Shown: piece by piece, positions 20,233 through 31,959 of the stretch
Position numbering within the stretch: the stretch's first letter is position 1
How the letters are laid out: each line of letters starts with the position of its first letter
Assembly: GCA_963575745.1 (NCBI GenBank)
Contig: CAUYUJ010007402.1
Coordinates: forward strand, 243,051-307,050
Length of the DNA: 64,000 nt
DNA from: Prorocentrum cordatum
Taxonomy: Eukaryota; Sar; Dinophyceae; Prorocentrales; Prorocentraceae
Direction: 5' to 3'
Notes under the pieces: generated by a model
What the model saw: the letters and a program-made list of their open reading frames with translations, nothing else
What the model was told of the DNA's origin: nothing
The model's database searches: none
Position numbers and translations under genes: made by a program

Positions 20233-23105
20233 TCGCTGAGAAATTCACGGCTTACGAAAGATTTTGGCGCGCGCGCGACGGCGCGCGCGCGCACTTTGCC
20301 GCGACTTACGCAACGGATTCTGGAATACTTGTGACCCTCTGCACACGAAAGCGCACATCATATTTTGCCCCGCAGGATGACGGAGGGGGGCCATGCCGAT
20401 TAGGCTGGGATGGTACTAACTCATCTATAGGGTGGACGATGGGGCATAATCATATGAACATTGGACTGCGAAAATGAATGCCGATAACCCAGGGGGTGCA
20501 ATCTAAATGGAGAACCGAACTTGTCGACTCCACAGCTCGCGCAATCACCCTAGCCACCCGCCCGCAACTTGGCCTGCAAAGCCTGCGCGGAGGCGATTGC
20601 GACGAGTGCTTCGTGTTAGCTGGTGCATGTCTGCGGCCGCGATAGCCCGCGCGTGCTCGCGCGCGCGCAGCGGCCGGCAATTTTGGCGCGACCACCGCGG
20701 CCGCGGCGGCGCTGACCGCTCGGCGCATCCCAGCGGGCACATCATTGCGAGTCGGCGACTTGGGCAGGCGCGGCACCATGGCAACGCCCAAAGCGGTAGA
20801 CGAGACGACGATAGTAGCTATGTCGGTGACGATGCTGAAAGCGCCGACCGCACGGCAAGTGACGGCGCGGATGCCGATCACGCCGACGACGAGGACGACG
20901 TCCTCGCGTCGGCGATGGAGGTTTTGGAAGGAGTTCGAAACGCGCGCGCGGCCGACGCGCCAGAGCGGCCGCATGGTACAATTTGGTACGGATCGCGCCC
21001 CCCCCCCCCCCCCTGCACGCGCGCAAGGGCGTTCGAATGATTTCGGCATGCGGGGCGAGTGGCCCGTTTGGCAGAATTCCAAGAAAATGTTGAAAAACCC
21101 GGTGCGCCGATAATTCTCAACTGCGCGAGCGCAAGCCATTTTTGAACATCGGCACTGCAAAACTATAGGTTTCCATGGTGTCAGCGCACTCAGGGTTGAA
21201 CTTCCCGCGAAACAGAAAGATTCGACGCGCGCGCTCTTCGCCCAATGCTTCGCAAGGGTTCCTGCGACAACGCGTGCAAAGGCATTCGAACGACTTCGAC
21301 ACGCGCGCGCGGAGCTGTCTTGGAGTCTCTTTTTATGAACACGTTGAAACACATTTCTTAAGAATTCGCATAAGCGCGCAAGCTTTGTTTTGAACATCTG
21401 CGCTGCGAAACCCCAAGTTTTGCATGTTTTTGGACACTCCATTCTGACATCCTTACTGGTCCCATGGTTTACACAGAATTGCGACATGCGCGCGAACCGA
21501 CGCGCGCGCACTTCACCCCATGTTTCGCAATGGGTTCTTAACAAGTGCAGTCCGTTCTCTTTCTAGACAAGAGAATTTGCATTTGTTCGCAAGTACTCCA
21601 CTGCTCGCGCAAACACCCCACCCGTCCACCCGAAACTTGGTTTTGCAAAACCCACGCAGCGGCGACTGCGATGAATGCTTGGCGTTGGCTGGCGCGTCTC
21701 TGCGGCCGCGCCTGCGCGCGCGCGCGCAGCGGCCGGCAATTTTGGCGCGACCGACGCGGTCGCGGCGGCGCTGACCGCTGGGGACATCCCAGCGGGCACT
21801 TCACTGCGAATCGGCGACTTGGGCGGGCGCGGCGTCGCGGCAACGTCAACGCCGGCAGACGCGGCAATCGCAGCGACGCCGGCGAAGATGCTGACAGCGA
21901 CGACGGCGCGGCCAGTGAAAGCGCCGACGCTGCTCACGCGCGACGACGACGGCGTCCTCGCGTCGGCGACGCGATTAGGCGTTGCAAGGAGTTCGACGCG
22001 CGCGCGGCCGACGCGCGAGGGTAGCCGGGCGGCATTATTAAACGCGGATCGCGCCCCCCGCCCCCGCCCGGCACGCGCGCAAGGGCGTTCGAATGATTTC
22101 GGCACGCGGCGGGAGTGGCCCAACTGGTAGAATTACCTGGAAAGTTGAAAACAATTGTTTTCTGGAGAATTCGCAAGAGCGCGAGCGCAGGTTTTCTTGA
22201 AAATTGGCTTTGCGATGCCATGCATGTTTTCTCATGTTGCCTGAAAACTCGGTAGGAATTTCAAACGAAAACTATCCTTGTTAACTGCTTTCGGTACGCG
22301 CGCGCGCACTTCGCCCCGGTTGTCGCAACTCCCGCGACAGCGCGCGCGCAAGGGCGCTCGAACGACGTCGACGCGCGCGCGCGCAGCCCATGCTATACTT
22401 TACAAAAAATAGTTTGCATTCAAAGATGTAAAGTCCCCAAATATTCGCGCGAGCGCGCGCGCAGACTTTCTTTGGACGTCACTGTTGCAAAATCATCGGT
22501 ATTTTTCGAATACTCCATTTTAAGATCGCGACGGAACCGATTGTGGTTGACTAATTTCGGCACGCGCGCGCGACGACGCGCGCGCTTGCACTTCGCCCCA
22601 TCCGCTGCACAGGATTTCCGCGACAGCACGCGCGCGGGGGCTTGCGAGCGCTCGCGACATGCGCGCGCGAGGCCCACTACTATTTACGCAACCTTTCTAA
22701 AAGAACAAATGGTTTCTTAAATTGTTCCGCGCGGGCACGCGCGCAAGCTTTCTTTGAAAACCATTGGTGCCAAACCGCATGCTAGTTTGTGCTCGATGCT
22801 GCTTTGGAGAGATTGAGGCACGCGCGCGCGGCAACGCGCGCGCGCACTTCGCCCCGCGTTTGCCAAAAGTGCGTTTGGAAACTCTTGCGCGATGATAGAC
22901 GAACGCGCGCGCGTCGCATTTTCTGCAGAGGATGGCGGGGGGCGCCGACGCCGGCCCCCCTGGGGCGGCGCGAACTCATGTTGATGACGGGCGATGGAGC
23001 AGGATCTAATGTCACAACCACTCTGCAGAATGAAGTCGCCATCTCCACGGCTCGCGCAAGCATCCCACCCACCCACCCGCAACTTGGTTTGCAAAACCTC
23101 TTAAG

Positions 23106-23642
23106 ACCGACTACGACGACACCGACGACAACGACTACGACGACACCGACGACAACGACTACGACGACACCGACGACGTCTCCGACGACTTCGACGACGA
23201 CAACGACGCCGACGCCGACGCCGACGAAGACGACGACGACGTCGCCAACGAAGACGACGAAGAGGGAGGAGGGAAGACGACAACGGCGACAACGACGACA
23301 ACGACGACAACGACGAGGGAGGAGGGGGGACGGCGACGACGCGAACGACGAAGAAGGAGAAAGGACGGCGACGCCGAAGATGACAACGACGAGGGGCGAG
23401 GGAAGACGACGACGACAACGACGATGACGACGGCGGCGACGAAATAGGAGGGACGACGGACGACGACGACGACGAGGGAGGAGGAGGAAGGACGACCGCG
23501 GCGACAACGACGACGGAAACGACCACGACGCCAAAGTGGACGACGACGACGAACGCAAGGAAAGACAGAGGACGACGTAGGCGACGACGACGACGACGAC
23601 GCGGGCGGAGGGAGGACGGCGACGACGACGACGACGACGACG
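23106..23642. repeat. (GAC/ACG)n tract within a satellite unit
   Basis: Begins right after TTGCAAAACCTCTTAAGACC and ends at GACGCAAGAGCGCGCGCG. The inverted counterpart with the same borders is at 59556-60064, so the expansion predates the duplication of this unit. Confidence 0.95.
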
Positions 23643-24283
23643 CAAGAGCGCGCGCGCACGTTTTTGTTGAAACTCCGCTTTGCGAAACCTTGGGTTTTTG
23701 TTGGATTTTTTTGACGCGCGACTTTGAAATCCTTCCGAAACCGATGGTTTTGAAAGTTTTTCGGCGCGCGCCCGCGACGACGCGCGCGCCTGCACTTCGC
23801 TCTATTTTTTGCACAGGAGTCTCGCGACGGCACACGCGCAAGGGCGTTCGACAGGTTTCGACATGCGCGCGCGACGCCCGTTCGGTAGCACGTTGTGAAA
23901 ATATTGAAAAGCAGCGGTTTTCCTAAGATTTCGCAAGAGCTCGCGCGGAAGCTTTCAGTGTTGCGAAACCATGTGGTTTGCATGTTTTGGGGGAAACTCA
24001 ATTGCGAAATCTCTCCGGCACCGAAGGTTGCTGCTGGATTTCAGCATGCGCGCGCGACGACGCGCGCGCGTGCACTTCGCCCCATTTGTCGCGAGGGATT
24101 CGTGAATAAGTATTAAGTTTCAAATAACACATGTCACCGCGTAGTGTGTTTTTTTACAAGGGACCTCGGGGGGGGATGCCGGTTGGCATTTTGACAATGC
24201 GATTTTCATATTAAGGATGGACAAGTGGTCATAATCATACATGATTTACATGCGCGGAAGGGGGGGCGATAACGCTGGGGGGA

Positions 24284-24939
24284 AGGGTCCTGCTTTTGGA
24301 AATGAGAATTAAGCTTCCGCTGGCGAACCCGCCGCCGCCCCCCTGCCGAACCCCTGCATGCCGCCGCGCTGGCCCCGGGCAGGCTGCGCCTTTCGGCGGA
24401 AGGGTGCGAGGGGGGGGGGGGGGGGCGACGGCGACGAACGCCCGGGCAGGAGGCCAGGGCCGACGGGGCGGGCGGGCAGGCAGAAGAGGAGCCAGGCGGA
24501 GACAGCAGGCAGGGGGCAGGAGGAAAGGAGAAGGAGGGAAGCAATGGGCAGAAGCGGAGGGGACAAGGAGGAAGGGAGGGGAAGCAACCGCAATCAACAG
24601 GCGAGGCCAGGGGCTGGGGAAGAGGCGCCACCCGCGACAAGGCCACGGACCCTGCGGCGGCGACCTGGGCGGGGTGGAACACCGAGCCCAGCGCGCTGCG
24701 GCTTGGCGGGGATTGCCCTCTGCGGGATCCATCCACCGCCCCGCCGAGGGAGGGCCGGGCGGCGCGCGCGGGGGGTCGCTGGCGCGACGCTGGCGAAAGG
24801 GCGCGGGCGTCGCCCGTGCTGCCCAGCGAGGGCGTGGGGGCGTCCGCGGGGGGCGCCAGGCAGCGCCGGGGGCGCCTCGAACGGCGTCCGTCGCGGAGGC
24901 AGCCGTGGCCGCGGCCGCGGCAACCCCCGCCACTCCACA
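24284..24939. other. GC-rich sequence between array and LINE 3' end
   Basis: The satellite stops at about 24283 (GATAACGCTGGGGGG). The stretch to 24939 is GC/GA-rich with a G-run at 24410-24424 and is open in several frames. Part may be the degenerate 3' region of the LINE. Confidence 0.45.
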
Positions 24940-27900
24940 TTGCGCCTGGTAGCGCCGCAACACCGCCCGCGCGTTTTCCCCGCGCGTGGAAATGAAAAAT
25001 CGCCGGGCGTGCCGATCGGCAACCAGCGCAGCGTCTTCCCCCGCGGCGTCGGCCACCCGCCTGGCCAAGGCCCCGCGTGCCTCGCGGCCCCGCCCACCGC
25101 CGTGGGCTTCCACCGCCATAGGGGCGAAGGTGAAGGTGAAGGTGAAGCCCTGCGCCGCGCGCAGCCGCGCGGCGTCTTGGCGCCGCCTTTTGAGTTCCCC
25201 GCAGCGCTCCGTCGCCGCGCCCGACGAGGCGGCCGACGCGGCGAGGAGATCAGCGCGCAACCCTGCCGCGGCGGCAAAGTCCCAGGCGGCCGCCACGCCG
25301 CTGCGCCACCGCGGCAGGTGGGCGTCGGAAGGGCGGCGGCTGTCGTCGCCCACCTGGGGCCCGCCCTGCTCGCCCCCGGGGGCGGCGCCCCTGGCGGGGC
25401 GCGGGGGCGGCAGCCCAGGGCGCTCCAACTCCGCCCCGTCGCGGGCCGCGGCCGGGGCGTCGAGGGGGGCCCGGTCGCACAGAGCGCCGCGGCGTCTGGT
25501 CCGGTCGCCGCGGCAGGCGCCGACCAGGGCACGGTCGCAGAAGGCGCCCATCACCTAGCCACAGGCTGGGCAGAAGCACTGTTCCTGCAGCAGCTGGGCT
25601 CGCAGCCGCCCGCCGGCCGACTCGCACGAGGCCGCGCGGGAACGCAGTGCCGGCGGCGTCGCAGGGCGGCGCCTGGAGCCGCGCGGCCGCGCCTGGGGCC
25701 TTCGCCAAGGAGAGGCGCGCCCGGCGCGGCGCCGGCCAGGGGCCCGTCGAGCACGGCGCGCCCGGCGCGGCGTGCGACCGCGCGCACCGCGGCCGAACGC
25801 CGCCCGGTCCGCGTCCCGCGCGACTGCGTCGCGAGCCTGCGCCGCAGCCGCCAGGCTACCCCAGTCGCGGTCAGCGCTGTTGGAGTAGCCAGGGCAGAAC
25901 TGCCGATAGAGGTCGGCGCTGCTCGCTCTGAGAGCGACGTAAGCGGCGGCCGCGCGCGTTGCGGCAGTGCGCAGGCCAATCCTCCCTTGTCGAGCTCGAG
26001 CCGAGCCTGCCGCTAGAACGCGTCGGAGGGCGAGCAGACGCCAAGTTGCCGAAGGCAGGCCCGCACCGCGTCGCCCACGGCCAACCGGGGGGCGGCGCGC
26101 GCGGCGGGCGGCGCCGCGCGCGCGCCGTAGCCCAGCTTGCAGAAAGAGGCGCACTGGCGCAGCAGGTGCAATACGACCCGTCAGTTTTCGAGCTCCCCCA
26201 GAGCGCCCAGCTGCGCGGCGGCGCCCGCGACCCGCTGCTCGGCGCGCTCCGCGCGAAAGCCCGCGCCCCCCTCTGGCGCGCCGAGCAGCTCGAAGTTGAG
26301 ATCGGCGCGGGGGCGGAAGCCCAGCGGGGCACCTCCAGGGGCGCGTCGGAGGCATGCATCTCCGCCAGCGAAGACCACTTCGCACGCGCCTGGGCCGGTG
26401 CTCAGCTGGAGGCCTATATATACAGCGGCGAGAGCCGCGAGCAACTGGAGGAGGCGCGCGACGGCTGGCGCGTCGCCCGTGAAGCAGCCGTCGCCCAAGT
26501 AGAAGGAAATTAGATCGACGGCGCCGTCGGCAACGCGGCGCGGCGCGCGGAGGGCGGCCTCGGCGGCGCGCTGCAAACCGCGGGAGAGGGGCAACGACAC
26601 CATGGCGTCGCCTTGCTGCGCCCCGCTCTCGGAGCGGACTGTCTGCTTGCCCAGGCAAAGAGCTGACAGGCGGAAGCAACGCCGCTCGGCCCAGAGCGCC
26701 GGCCCGGGGAACTCTTCGTGAACCGCGCGGAGCAGAGCCTGCCTGTCCAGGGCGTTGAAACCGTTGGACAAGTCCAGCTTCACGAACACACTCACCTGGT
26801 CCCCGAGGTGGCGGGTCCACCACTGGCGCGCGACATGCACCGCCGCCTCGGCGCGGCCAGGGGCCGCGACGCCGGTCTAGAGGGGGGGCAATCGGTCGCG
26901 CGCGGCGTCGGTTACCTCGCGGCAAAGGCACTTGCCGACGAGGCGCCGGCGCACCTCCCCGACGGCGACCGGGCGCGGGCCTCCGTCGTTCTTCGGCAGG
27001 GCCACCAAAGAGGCGCCCGCGAAATACTCAGACACGGCTGGCGGGCCTGCCCTCTCAGAGGTTTCGGAGCTGGTCGACGACCTCGCCCCTGTCGGCCGCG
27101 ATGAACAGCGCGTCTTCAAAGTGTTGGGGTCGGAAGCCCGTTGGCTGGGCAGCCGAGCCCCGGGGGAAGGCCCGCACTTCCCTCCGGACCGCGTCCCCGT
27201 CCACCTGCAGGACAGCAGCCGCGTGGACAGCTTTGAGGCCGGCGGGGCCCACAGCTCGGCGGCTCCGCGGGGCTTCCGGCGCATTTGTTCGACGACGTCG
27301 GGGGTGACCTCCGCGGGCGGCTCGCTGGTCAAAGCCGAGCAGCTCTTGGAGTACTGAGCGTCCGCGGCGAGCTGCGCGCACTTTTCTGCTCGTGGGGGGG
27401 CTTGCGAGGCGGGATTGGCAACGCGAGCCTCGACGGCCTCGGCCCACAGGAGGCCCCGATCCCCGCCCAGCCAGTGCCAGCACACCGCACTCGTCTGCGT
27501 TTCACCAGCCGCCCTGCTGCCCCGGCCGCCGCGGGCGCGGGGGCGCAGGATGCACTGTGGGAGACTCGCAAACTTGTCCACGCAACCGGCGTTGTCGTGC
27601 ACGGTGTGGGCCACCGCCTGCACCAAGCACCGTGGCCAAAGGTCCCAAGCGCCCTTCGGGACGTAGCGCTTGGTGGTGGAGCGCCTGCCTGGGGAAAACT
27701 TCCCGGAGGGAGGGAAGACCGGCGGGCCCGCCGTGCGGTTGATCGCCAGCGGCGGGGGCGGCGGCTGCCCTGGCTGCGGCCGCGCGCACGGCAGGGCGGC
27801 ATCGCCGGCAGATGCCGCCGAAACGCGTCGACAAGAACCGCTGGCAGACCGAGCGCTGCTCCAATTGGTGTTCTTGCATGTACTCGGGCGTGACTGGCGG

Positions 27901-28165
27901 GAGCCCGGGGAATCGCCTGACGGCGTGCTCGTTCAAGTGTGGACGCATGCTTTGGTGGCCCCCCCAGCCGGCGGAGGACGCAGCGTCGCCCCAGGGACTG
28001 GACAGTGCACCCGGACGCGTGCACCAACCATGCGCTGGTGAGCGCAGGATCGGGCGCTGGGGGAAGGCCCCCCTGCCCAGCTGGCGGCGCGGCCTGTGGA
28101 GCCTCAGGCAACGGGGCAGGGGGGCCGCGGCGGGCGCCGCAACGGCCGCCCGCGGGGCAGCCAAA
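24940..28165 (-). pseudogene. Non-LTR retrotransposon (LINE) reverse transcriptase, inactivated
   Basis: Reading the minus strand from 28165: a Cys/His-rich segment (HLNEHAVRRFPGLPP, CQRF-GGICRRCRP, near 27950-27780), LPSLREVF and WPRCLVQAVAHTVHDNAG. RT motifs follow: FPRGSAAQPTGFRPQH (about 27170-27120), LVALPKNDGGPRPVAVGEV (about 27005-26945), VKLDLSNGFNALDR (motif A, about 26785-26745), SGAQQGDAM (motif B, about 26625-26600) and FYLGDG (motif C, about 26508-26490). The C-terminal part has VLHLLRQCASFCKLGY, GLRTAATRAAAAYVALRA and LPRWRSGVAAAWDFAAAAGL. As I recall the family, this layout matches dinoflagellate LINE ORF2. Inactivating changes: frame shifts near 27640, 27240, 27060 and 25990; stops at 26877-26879 (TAG), 26181-26183, 26014-26016 and 25555-25557; and the catalytic Y-L-D-D is Y-L-G-D. 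No target-site duplication or poly-A tail was identified. Confidence 0.88.
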
Positions 28166-28249
28166 GGGGGGGGTCATTCCAGGGGAGGTAATTAGAGTGT
28201 ACTGGTTGTCTTTCTAAAAAGGAACATATATGCAGCGCAATTCACATTG

Positions 28250-28465
28250 TGCACTTTAGCCGGGGACGGAGCGGCGACGGCGACAACATAGCACATAGCC
28301 GCCAGACCGGCACCCAGGCCCAGACGACGGGCGGCGACGAGGCGGCGACGGGGCGGAGACGGCCAGCACATAGCCGCCAAACCGCCACCCAGGCCCAGAC
28401 AACGGGCGGCGACGAGGCTGCGACGCGGTGGCGATGGTGAGCACATTACCGCCAGACCGCCACCC
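28250..28465 (-). repeat. 75-bp GC-rich tandem repeat, left copy
   Basis: About 2.6 units (CATAGCCGCCAGACCGGCAC, CCAGGCCCAGACGACGGG, GCGGCGACGAGGCGGCGAC). Starts of the GCCGCCA word are at 28298, 28373 and 28448. The reverse-complement version is at 57235-57430. It lies just beyond the 5' end of the LINE. Confidence 0.85.
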
Positions 28466-28660
28466 ACGCCCAGTTCCTTAGAACAGAAGTTAGAAAGAAG
28501 CCTTTGTGCAAGCACAGTCAGACGAATATTGTAATACTTTGTGCAAGAACTGTTTGGGGAAAATTGTGATACTCTCTGAGGGGCACGCGGCGTCGAATTC
28601 TGGGTGTTCCCAGGCGTTCCCGGGCGATCTTGGGGTTTGTCGCGAGTTCCCGCGAGACTT
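28466..28660. other. Unassigned, comparatively AT-rich spacer
   Basis: Contains TTTGTGCAAG twice, about 43 bp apart. No gene seen. Confidence 0.4.
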
Positions 28661-28850
28661 TTCCCGGAACAGTAAAGCCCCAAGACAAGCAAAGAAGGCC
28701 CCAAGAGGCTCCCGAAACAGTCCAAGAGCGCCCCAAGAAGGCCCAAGAGCTCTCCAAGACACCCAGGATGGTTTCATAACCGCCAGAGAAGCCCCCGAGA
28801 ACCCTCAAAAAGGCTCCTAGGGGGCGCTCAAGAGGCCCCTAAGAGGACAA
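28661..28850 (+). repeat. CCAAGAGG minisatellite, short block
   Basis: AAGAAGGCCCCAAGAGGCTC- and CCAAGAGCGCCCCAAGAAGG-type words; same family as the larger blocks. Confidence 0.75.
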
Positions 28851-28959
28851 AATCATTTATGGCCCTGGATACTTCAACTATCTTAGCGATCTCGCCTTTT
28901 TTCGACTTCCGACACTCCGAAGCGGCCCCCACACAGGCCCCCCAAATAATCAGCCAGAC

Positions 28960-29630
28960 GAAGGACCCAACCATATGCAGGTGTGAGTACCGCAATTGTG
29001 ATTCCCTTTTTCGGTGGTGATCCCTATGGGGCAATGAACCGTGCTAGTGGTGTGCCGAAATGAATGGCGTGGTACACAACGCGAACGAAAACGATTGATC
29101 TGAGTACGTAGGGAGACTGAGCGCGGGTGAATCTGAGCGCGAGTGCGTCTGACTGTGAATGAATCTGCGTGCGAGCGAGTCTACGTGCATGAATGCGAGT
29201 ATGCCAATGCATGGTGCAATTGTATATGAATACTAATAATTTGTGAATGACTGCCTCTGAGTACTCGTGACGCTGGGCGTGGCCGCCGCAAGGAGCTTCC
29301 CCGGGACTCCCCGACGGCATCGCCCGCGCGCCACGACGCCACCGCGAGGATCGCGCCCGCTTCCTCCCCTTCTTTTACTCCCTCTTTGCCCGCGCACTCA
29401 AAAGTCCAAAGCTGCGGGCGCAGCGCAGCGCGGAGTCCCAGCGACGCGCGCAGGTCGCCCCAGAGGGGTCCCAGCGACGCGCGCGGGTCGTCCGCTGCGC
29501 GCAGCAAAAAGAGCTAGCTGGCTGGCTGATAGCGGGCAAAGCTCTTCCCGCTGGGCAGAGCGACGACGGGCGAGGGAGGCGCGGAACTCCGACGGCCTCC
29601 GACGGAGGTGTACTGGGTGGGGGAGACGCG
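28960..29630 (+). repeat. Composite repeat copy B: head module
   Basis: GACGAAGGACCCAACCATAT, a GAGTACCGCAATTGTGA part, GAATCTGAGCGCGAG-type degenerate repeats, then CTGCGGGCGCAGCGCAGCGC and TGGCTGGCTGATAGCGGGCA as in copy A. It passes directly into the 90-bp array; no helicase sequence intervenes. Confidence 0.8.
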
Positions 29631-29639
29631 TGCGGACTG

Positions 29640-30355
29640 CGCCACGGGGACCTTCGAAACGTGTGAGGGGTGTGCCGAAATGGGTGCGTGCGGGCACACA
29701 TGCGGGCACACCCACTGGGACCTTCGGTGGAGCTCCCTATGGGGCCACGAAACGTGTGAAGGGTTTATCGAAATGGGTGTGCGGGACGCATGCGGGCACA
29801 CCCACTGGGGCCTTCGGTGGAGCTCCCTATGGGGTCACGAAACGTGTGAGGGGTGTGCCGAAATGGGTGTGCGGGACGCATGCGGGCACACCCACTGGGA
29901 CCTTCGGTGGAGCTCCCTATGGGGCCACGAAACGTGTGAGGGGTGTGCAGAAATGGGTGTGCGGGACGCATGCGGGCACACCCACTGGGACCTTCGGTGG
30001 AGCTCCCTATGGGGCCACGAAACGTGTGAGGGGTGTGCCGAAATGGGTGTGCGGGACGCATGCGGGCACACCCACAGGGACCTTCGGTGGAGCTGCCTAT
30101 GGGGCCACGAAACGTGTGAAGGGTTTATCGAAATGGGTGTGCGGGACGCATGCGGGCACACCCACTGGGACCTTCGGTGGGGCTCCCTATGGAGCCACGA
30201 AGCGTGTGAGGGGTGTGCCGAAATGTGTGTGCGGGACGCATGCGGGCACACCCGCTGGGGCCTTCGGTGGAGCTCCCTATGGGGCCACGAAACGTGTGAG
30301 GGGTGTGCCGAAATGGGTGTGGGGGACGCATGCGGGCACACCCACTGGGAGGGGG
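29640..30355 (+). repeat. 90-bp tandem array (copy B)
   Basis: Eight regular units spaced exactly 90 bp apart (CCTTCGGTGG at 29721, 29811, 29901 and so on). Unit-specific words are GTGTGCGGGACGCATGCGGG and CACACCCACTGGGACC. Two units carry GAAGGGTTTATCGAAATGGG instead of GAGGGGTGTGCCGAAATGGG, six units apart in an otherwise uniform series. Open in most frames. Confidence 0.97.
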
Positions 30356-30370
30356 GCAGCGGGAAGGTGG

Positions 30371-30427
30371 GAACGCGGGGCGCTGTCTCTTCAAAACGAG
30401 GACCCAACACCACAGGACGGTTGGGAA
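30371..30427 (+). repeat. Composite tail module, copy B
   Basis: GAACGCGGGGCGCTGTCTCT, TCAAAACGAGGACCCAACAC and CACAGGACGGTTGGGAA; differs from copy A at only a few positions. Confidence 0.9.
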
Positions 30428-30429
30428 TA

Positions 30430-30815
30430 ACAAGACGGCCCAACTGGCCCACCAAACGCCCCAAAACGTCCTCCAGACGGCCCACGAGGCCCCCAAGACA
30501 GCCGGAAGACTGCCCCAAGGAGACACGAAGAGGGGGAACTCGAACTGACATTTAGAGCCCTCCGCTTCAAGATGACACCCGAGACCCCCAGCCGGTTCCC
30601 AAGAGGCCCACATAGGAGCCCCATGAGGCCCCCAAGAAGCCCGAAAAAGGACCCAAGAGACACTCAAGGCCCAGAGACCACCCCAAAGCCGCCTCCAAGG
30701 GGCGTCCGAGAGGCCTCCCCAGAGGCCAAGGAGGTCAGAGAGGTATCCGAGAGACCTCTGACCTGCAGCCCGGGCACGGTGACGGGGTGGGCCGAAGGCC
30801 ACCAGATCCGCCGCC
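30430..30815 (+). repeat. CCAAGAGG minisatellite following tail B, with CCTCTGACC edge
   Basis: Starts directly after the tail module (AACAAGACGGCCCAACTGGC). It ends with GAGACCTCTGACCTGCAGCC and GGTGACGGGGTGGGCCGAAG, the same edge as the blocks ending near 13605 and 45895. Confidence 0.75.
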
Positions 30816-30945
30816 CCCCTGCGGTCTTGCCACAGGGGTGCATGGCGTGTCAGACGTCCGGTGCTGTGAGGTTATGTCCCAAAGACTTCTCATGGGCTTC
30901 GGCCCCGCCCGCAAGCCACCCGGAAGGCCCCTAAAGAAGGTCCCC
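30816..30945. other. Unassigned spacer
   Basis: GC-rich; no motif seen. Confidence 0.35.
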
Positions 30946-31640
30946 TGTGGCCCACATCGCCTCCAAGACGGCCAAGATGGCCTCCAAGACGCCTCCGAGA
31001 CGTCCAAGATGGCTCGAGATGGCCTCCCGAAGATGTCTCCAAGACGGCCGAGATGGCCTCAAGAGTTCCCAAGCTGGCCTCAAGATGGCCCAAGACGCCC
31101 TAAGAAGCCCCAAAGAGGCCTCCAAGAGGACCCACAGGAAGGCCCGAAAGGCCCAAATCAGTGATGTGTCGTTGGTGTTGAAGGATGGTGTGGCGTTTGC
31201 TCCGTTTCGGGCGTCCGACGGCCGAAGACGGCCGAAGAGGCCATCAATGGCCATCAAGATCACCCCAAGAGCGCAAGATGGCCTCAGGACGGCCCGAAAG
31301 GCTCCCGAGACGGTCCCCAAAGGCCTCAAGACGGCCCAAGGGGCCTCCAAGGCGCCCAAGATGGCCTTCAAGACAACCCTGGAGCGCCCCAAGAGGGCCC
31401 CAAGATTGCCCAGAGAAGCTCCCAAAATGGTTTCCGACGGCGTCAGACGGGCCAGGAACGCCGTCAGACGGCCAAAGAGGCCACCCCAAAGCCCCCAAAG
31501 GCCCCCAAGAGGCCCCCAAGAGGCTCCCAGAAGCTCCCAGGAGGCCCCAAGAATGGCCCAAGAAGCTCTCAAGGTCTCCGCATCCTTCTCCTCCTCCTAC
31601 TCCTCCTCCTCCTCCTCCTCCTTCTCCCTCCCTCTCCTCA
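30946..31640 (+). repeat. CCAAGATGGCC minisatellite plus CTC tract
   Basis: Dense GGCCTCCAAGACG and GATGGCCTCAAGA words interrupted at 31155-31250 by non-repetitive sequence, then a pyrimidine tract from about 31588. Confidence 0.85.
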
Positions 31641-31802
31641 TCCTCATTTTCCTCCCCCACGTGTTCCGCAGGACGTCCACATCGGATGGGGGAAGGCATG
31701 TGGCCAAACTTTACTCAAACGACTGGCCACATAGACGTATCCTAGAAGGCAGGAGGCGGCGGTGATGTCGCCGTATGCGTCTCCGATAGTGGGTGGCGAC
31801 AA

Positions 31803-31953
31803 CCGAACCCTACCCCCCCATCCATCGACTCTCCTGAATCGATGGGAGGCCAGGGTAAGGTTTGGATTTTGCCACGTGTTCGACGGATTCCGAACCCTAC
31901 CCCCGCCGCCCATCGAGTTGGCTGAATCGTTGATCGGCGAGGGTAGGGTTCGG
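31803..31953. repeat. Tandem pair of short foldback units, copy 2
   Basis: Units 31803-31865 and 31890-31953 repeat the 1456-1607 arrangement. Arms are CCGAACCCTACCCCC and GGGTAGGGTTCGG; the loop has CATCGAGTTGGCTGAATCG. The arm is T-for-C shifted relative to copy 1, a consistent C/T difference in both units. Confidence 0.75.
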
Positions 31954-31959
31954 ATTCGC

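Larger units (their letters stand above)
18204..24283 (+). repeat. Left array of ~1.4-kb satellite units
   Basis: The landmark GCAACTTGGTTTGCAAAA (with variants) occurs at 19136, 20564, 21632 and 23079, a spacing of 1428, 1068 and 1447. Each unit has, in order: a GC-rich CACTTCAATGCGARTCGGCG part; a CGACGACG part; GCGGATCGCGCCCCCC with a C-run; then repeated modules of about 300 bp containing AATTCGCAAGAGCGCGCG, GCGCGCGCGACGACGCGCGC and AAGGGCGTTCGAACGATTTC. A closing CTGGGATGGTACTAAC-type part follows. ORFs here are Arg/Ala-rich and change frame; none is a gene. Confidence 0.9.

Noticed and set aside
23101-23645. Thr/Asp/Arg-rich ORFs and their Val/Ser-rich antisense
   Set aside because: Produced by (GAC)n and (CGT)n triplet tracts in the satellite; the inverted copy at 59.6-60.1 kb gives the same artefacts.
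31803-31953. Telomere-like TAGGGTT/CCCTA strings
   Set aside because: They occur once per hairpin arm rather than in tandem, and the other locus has C in place of T.
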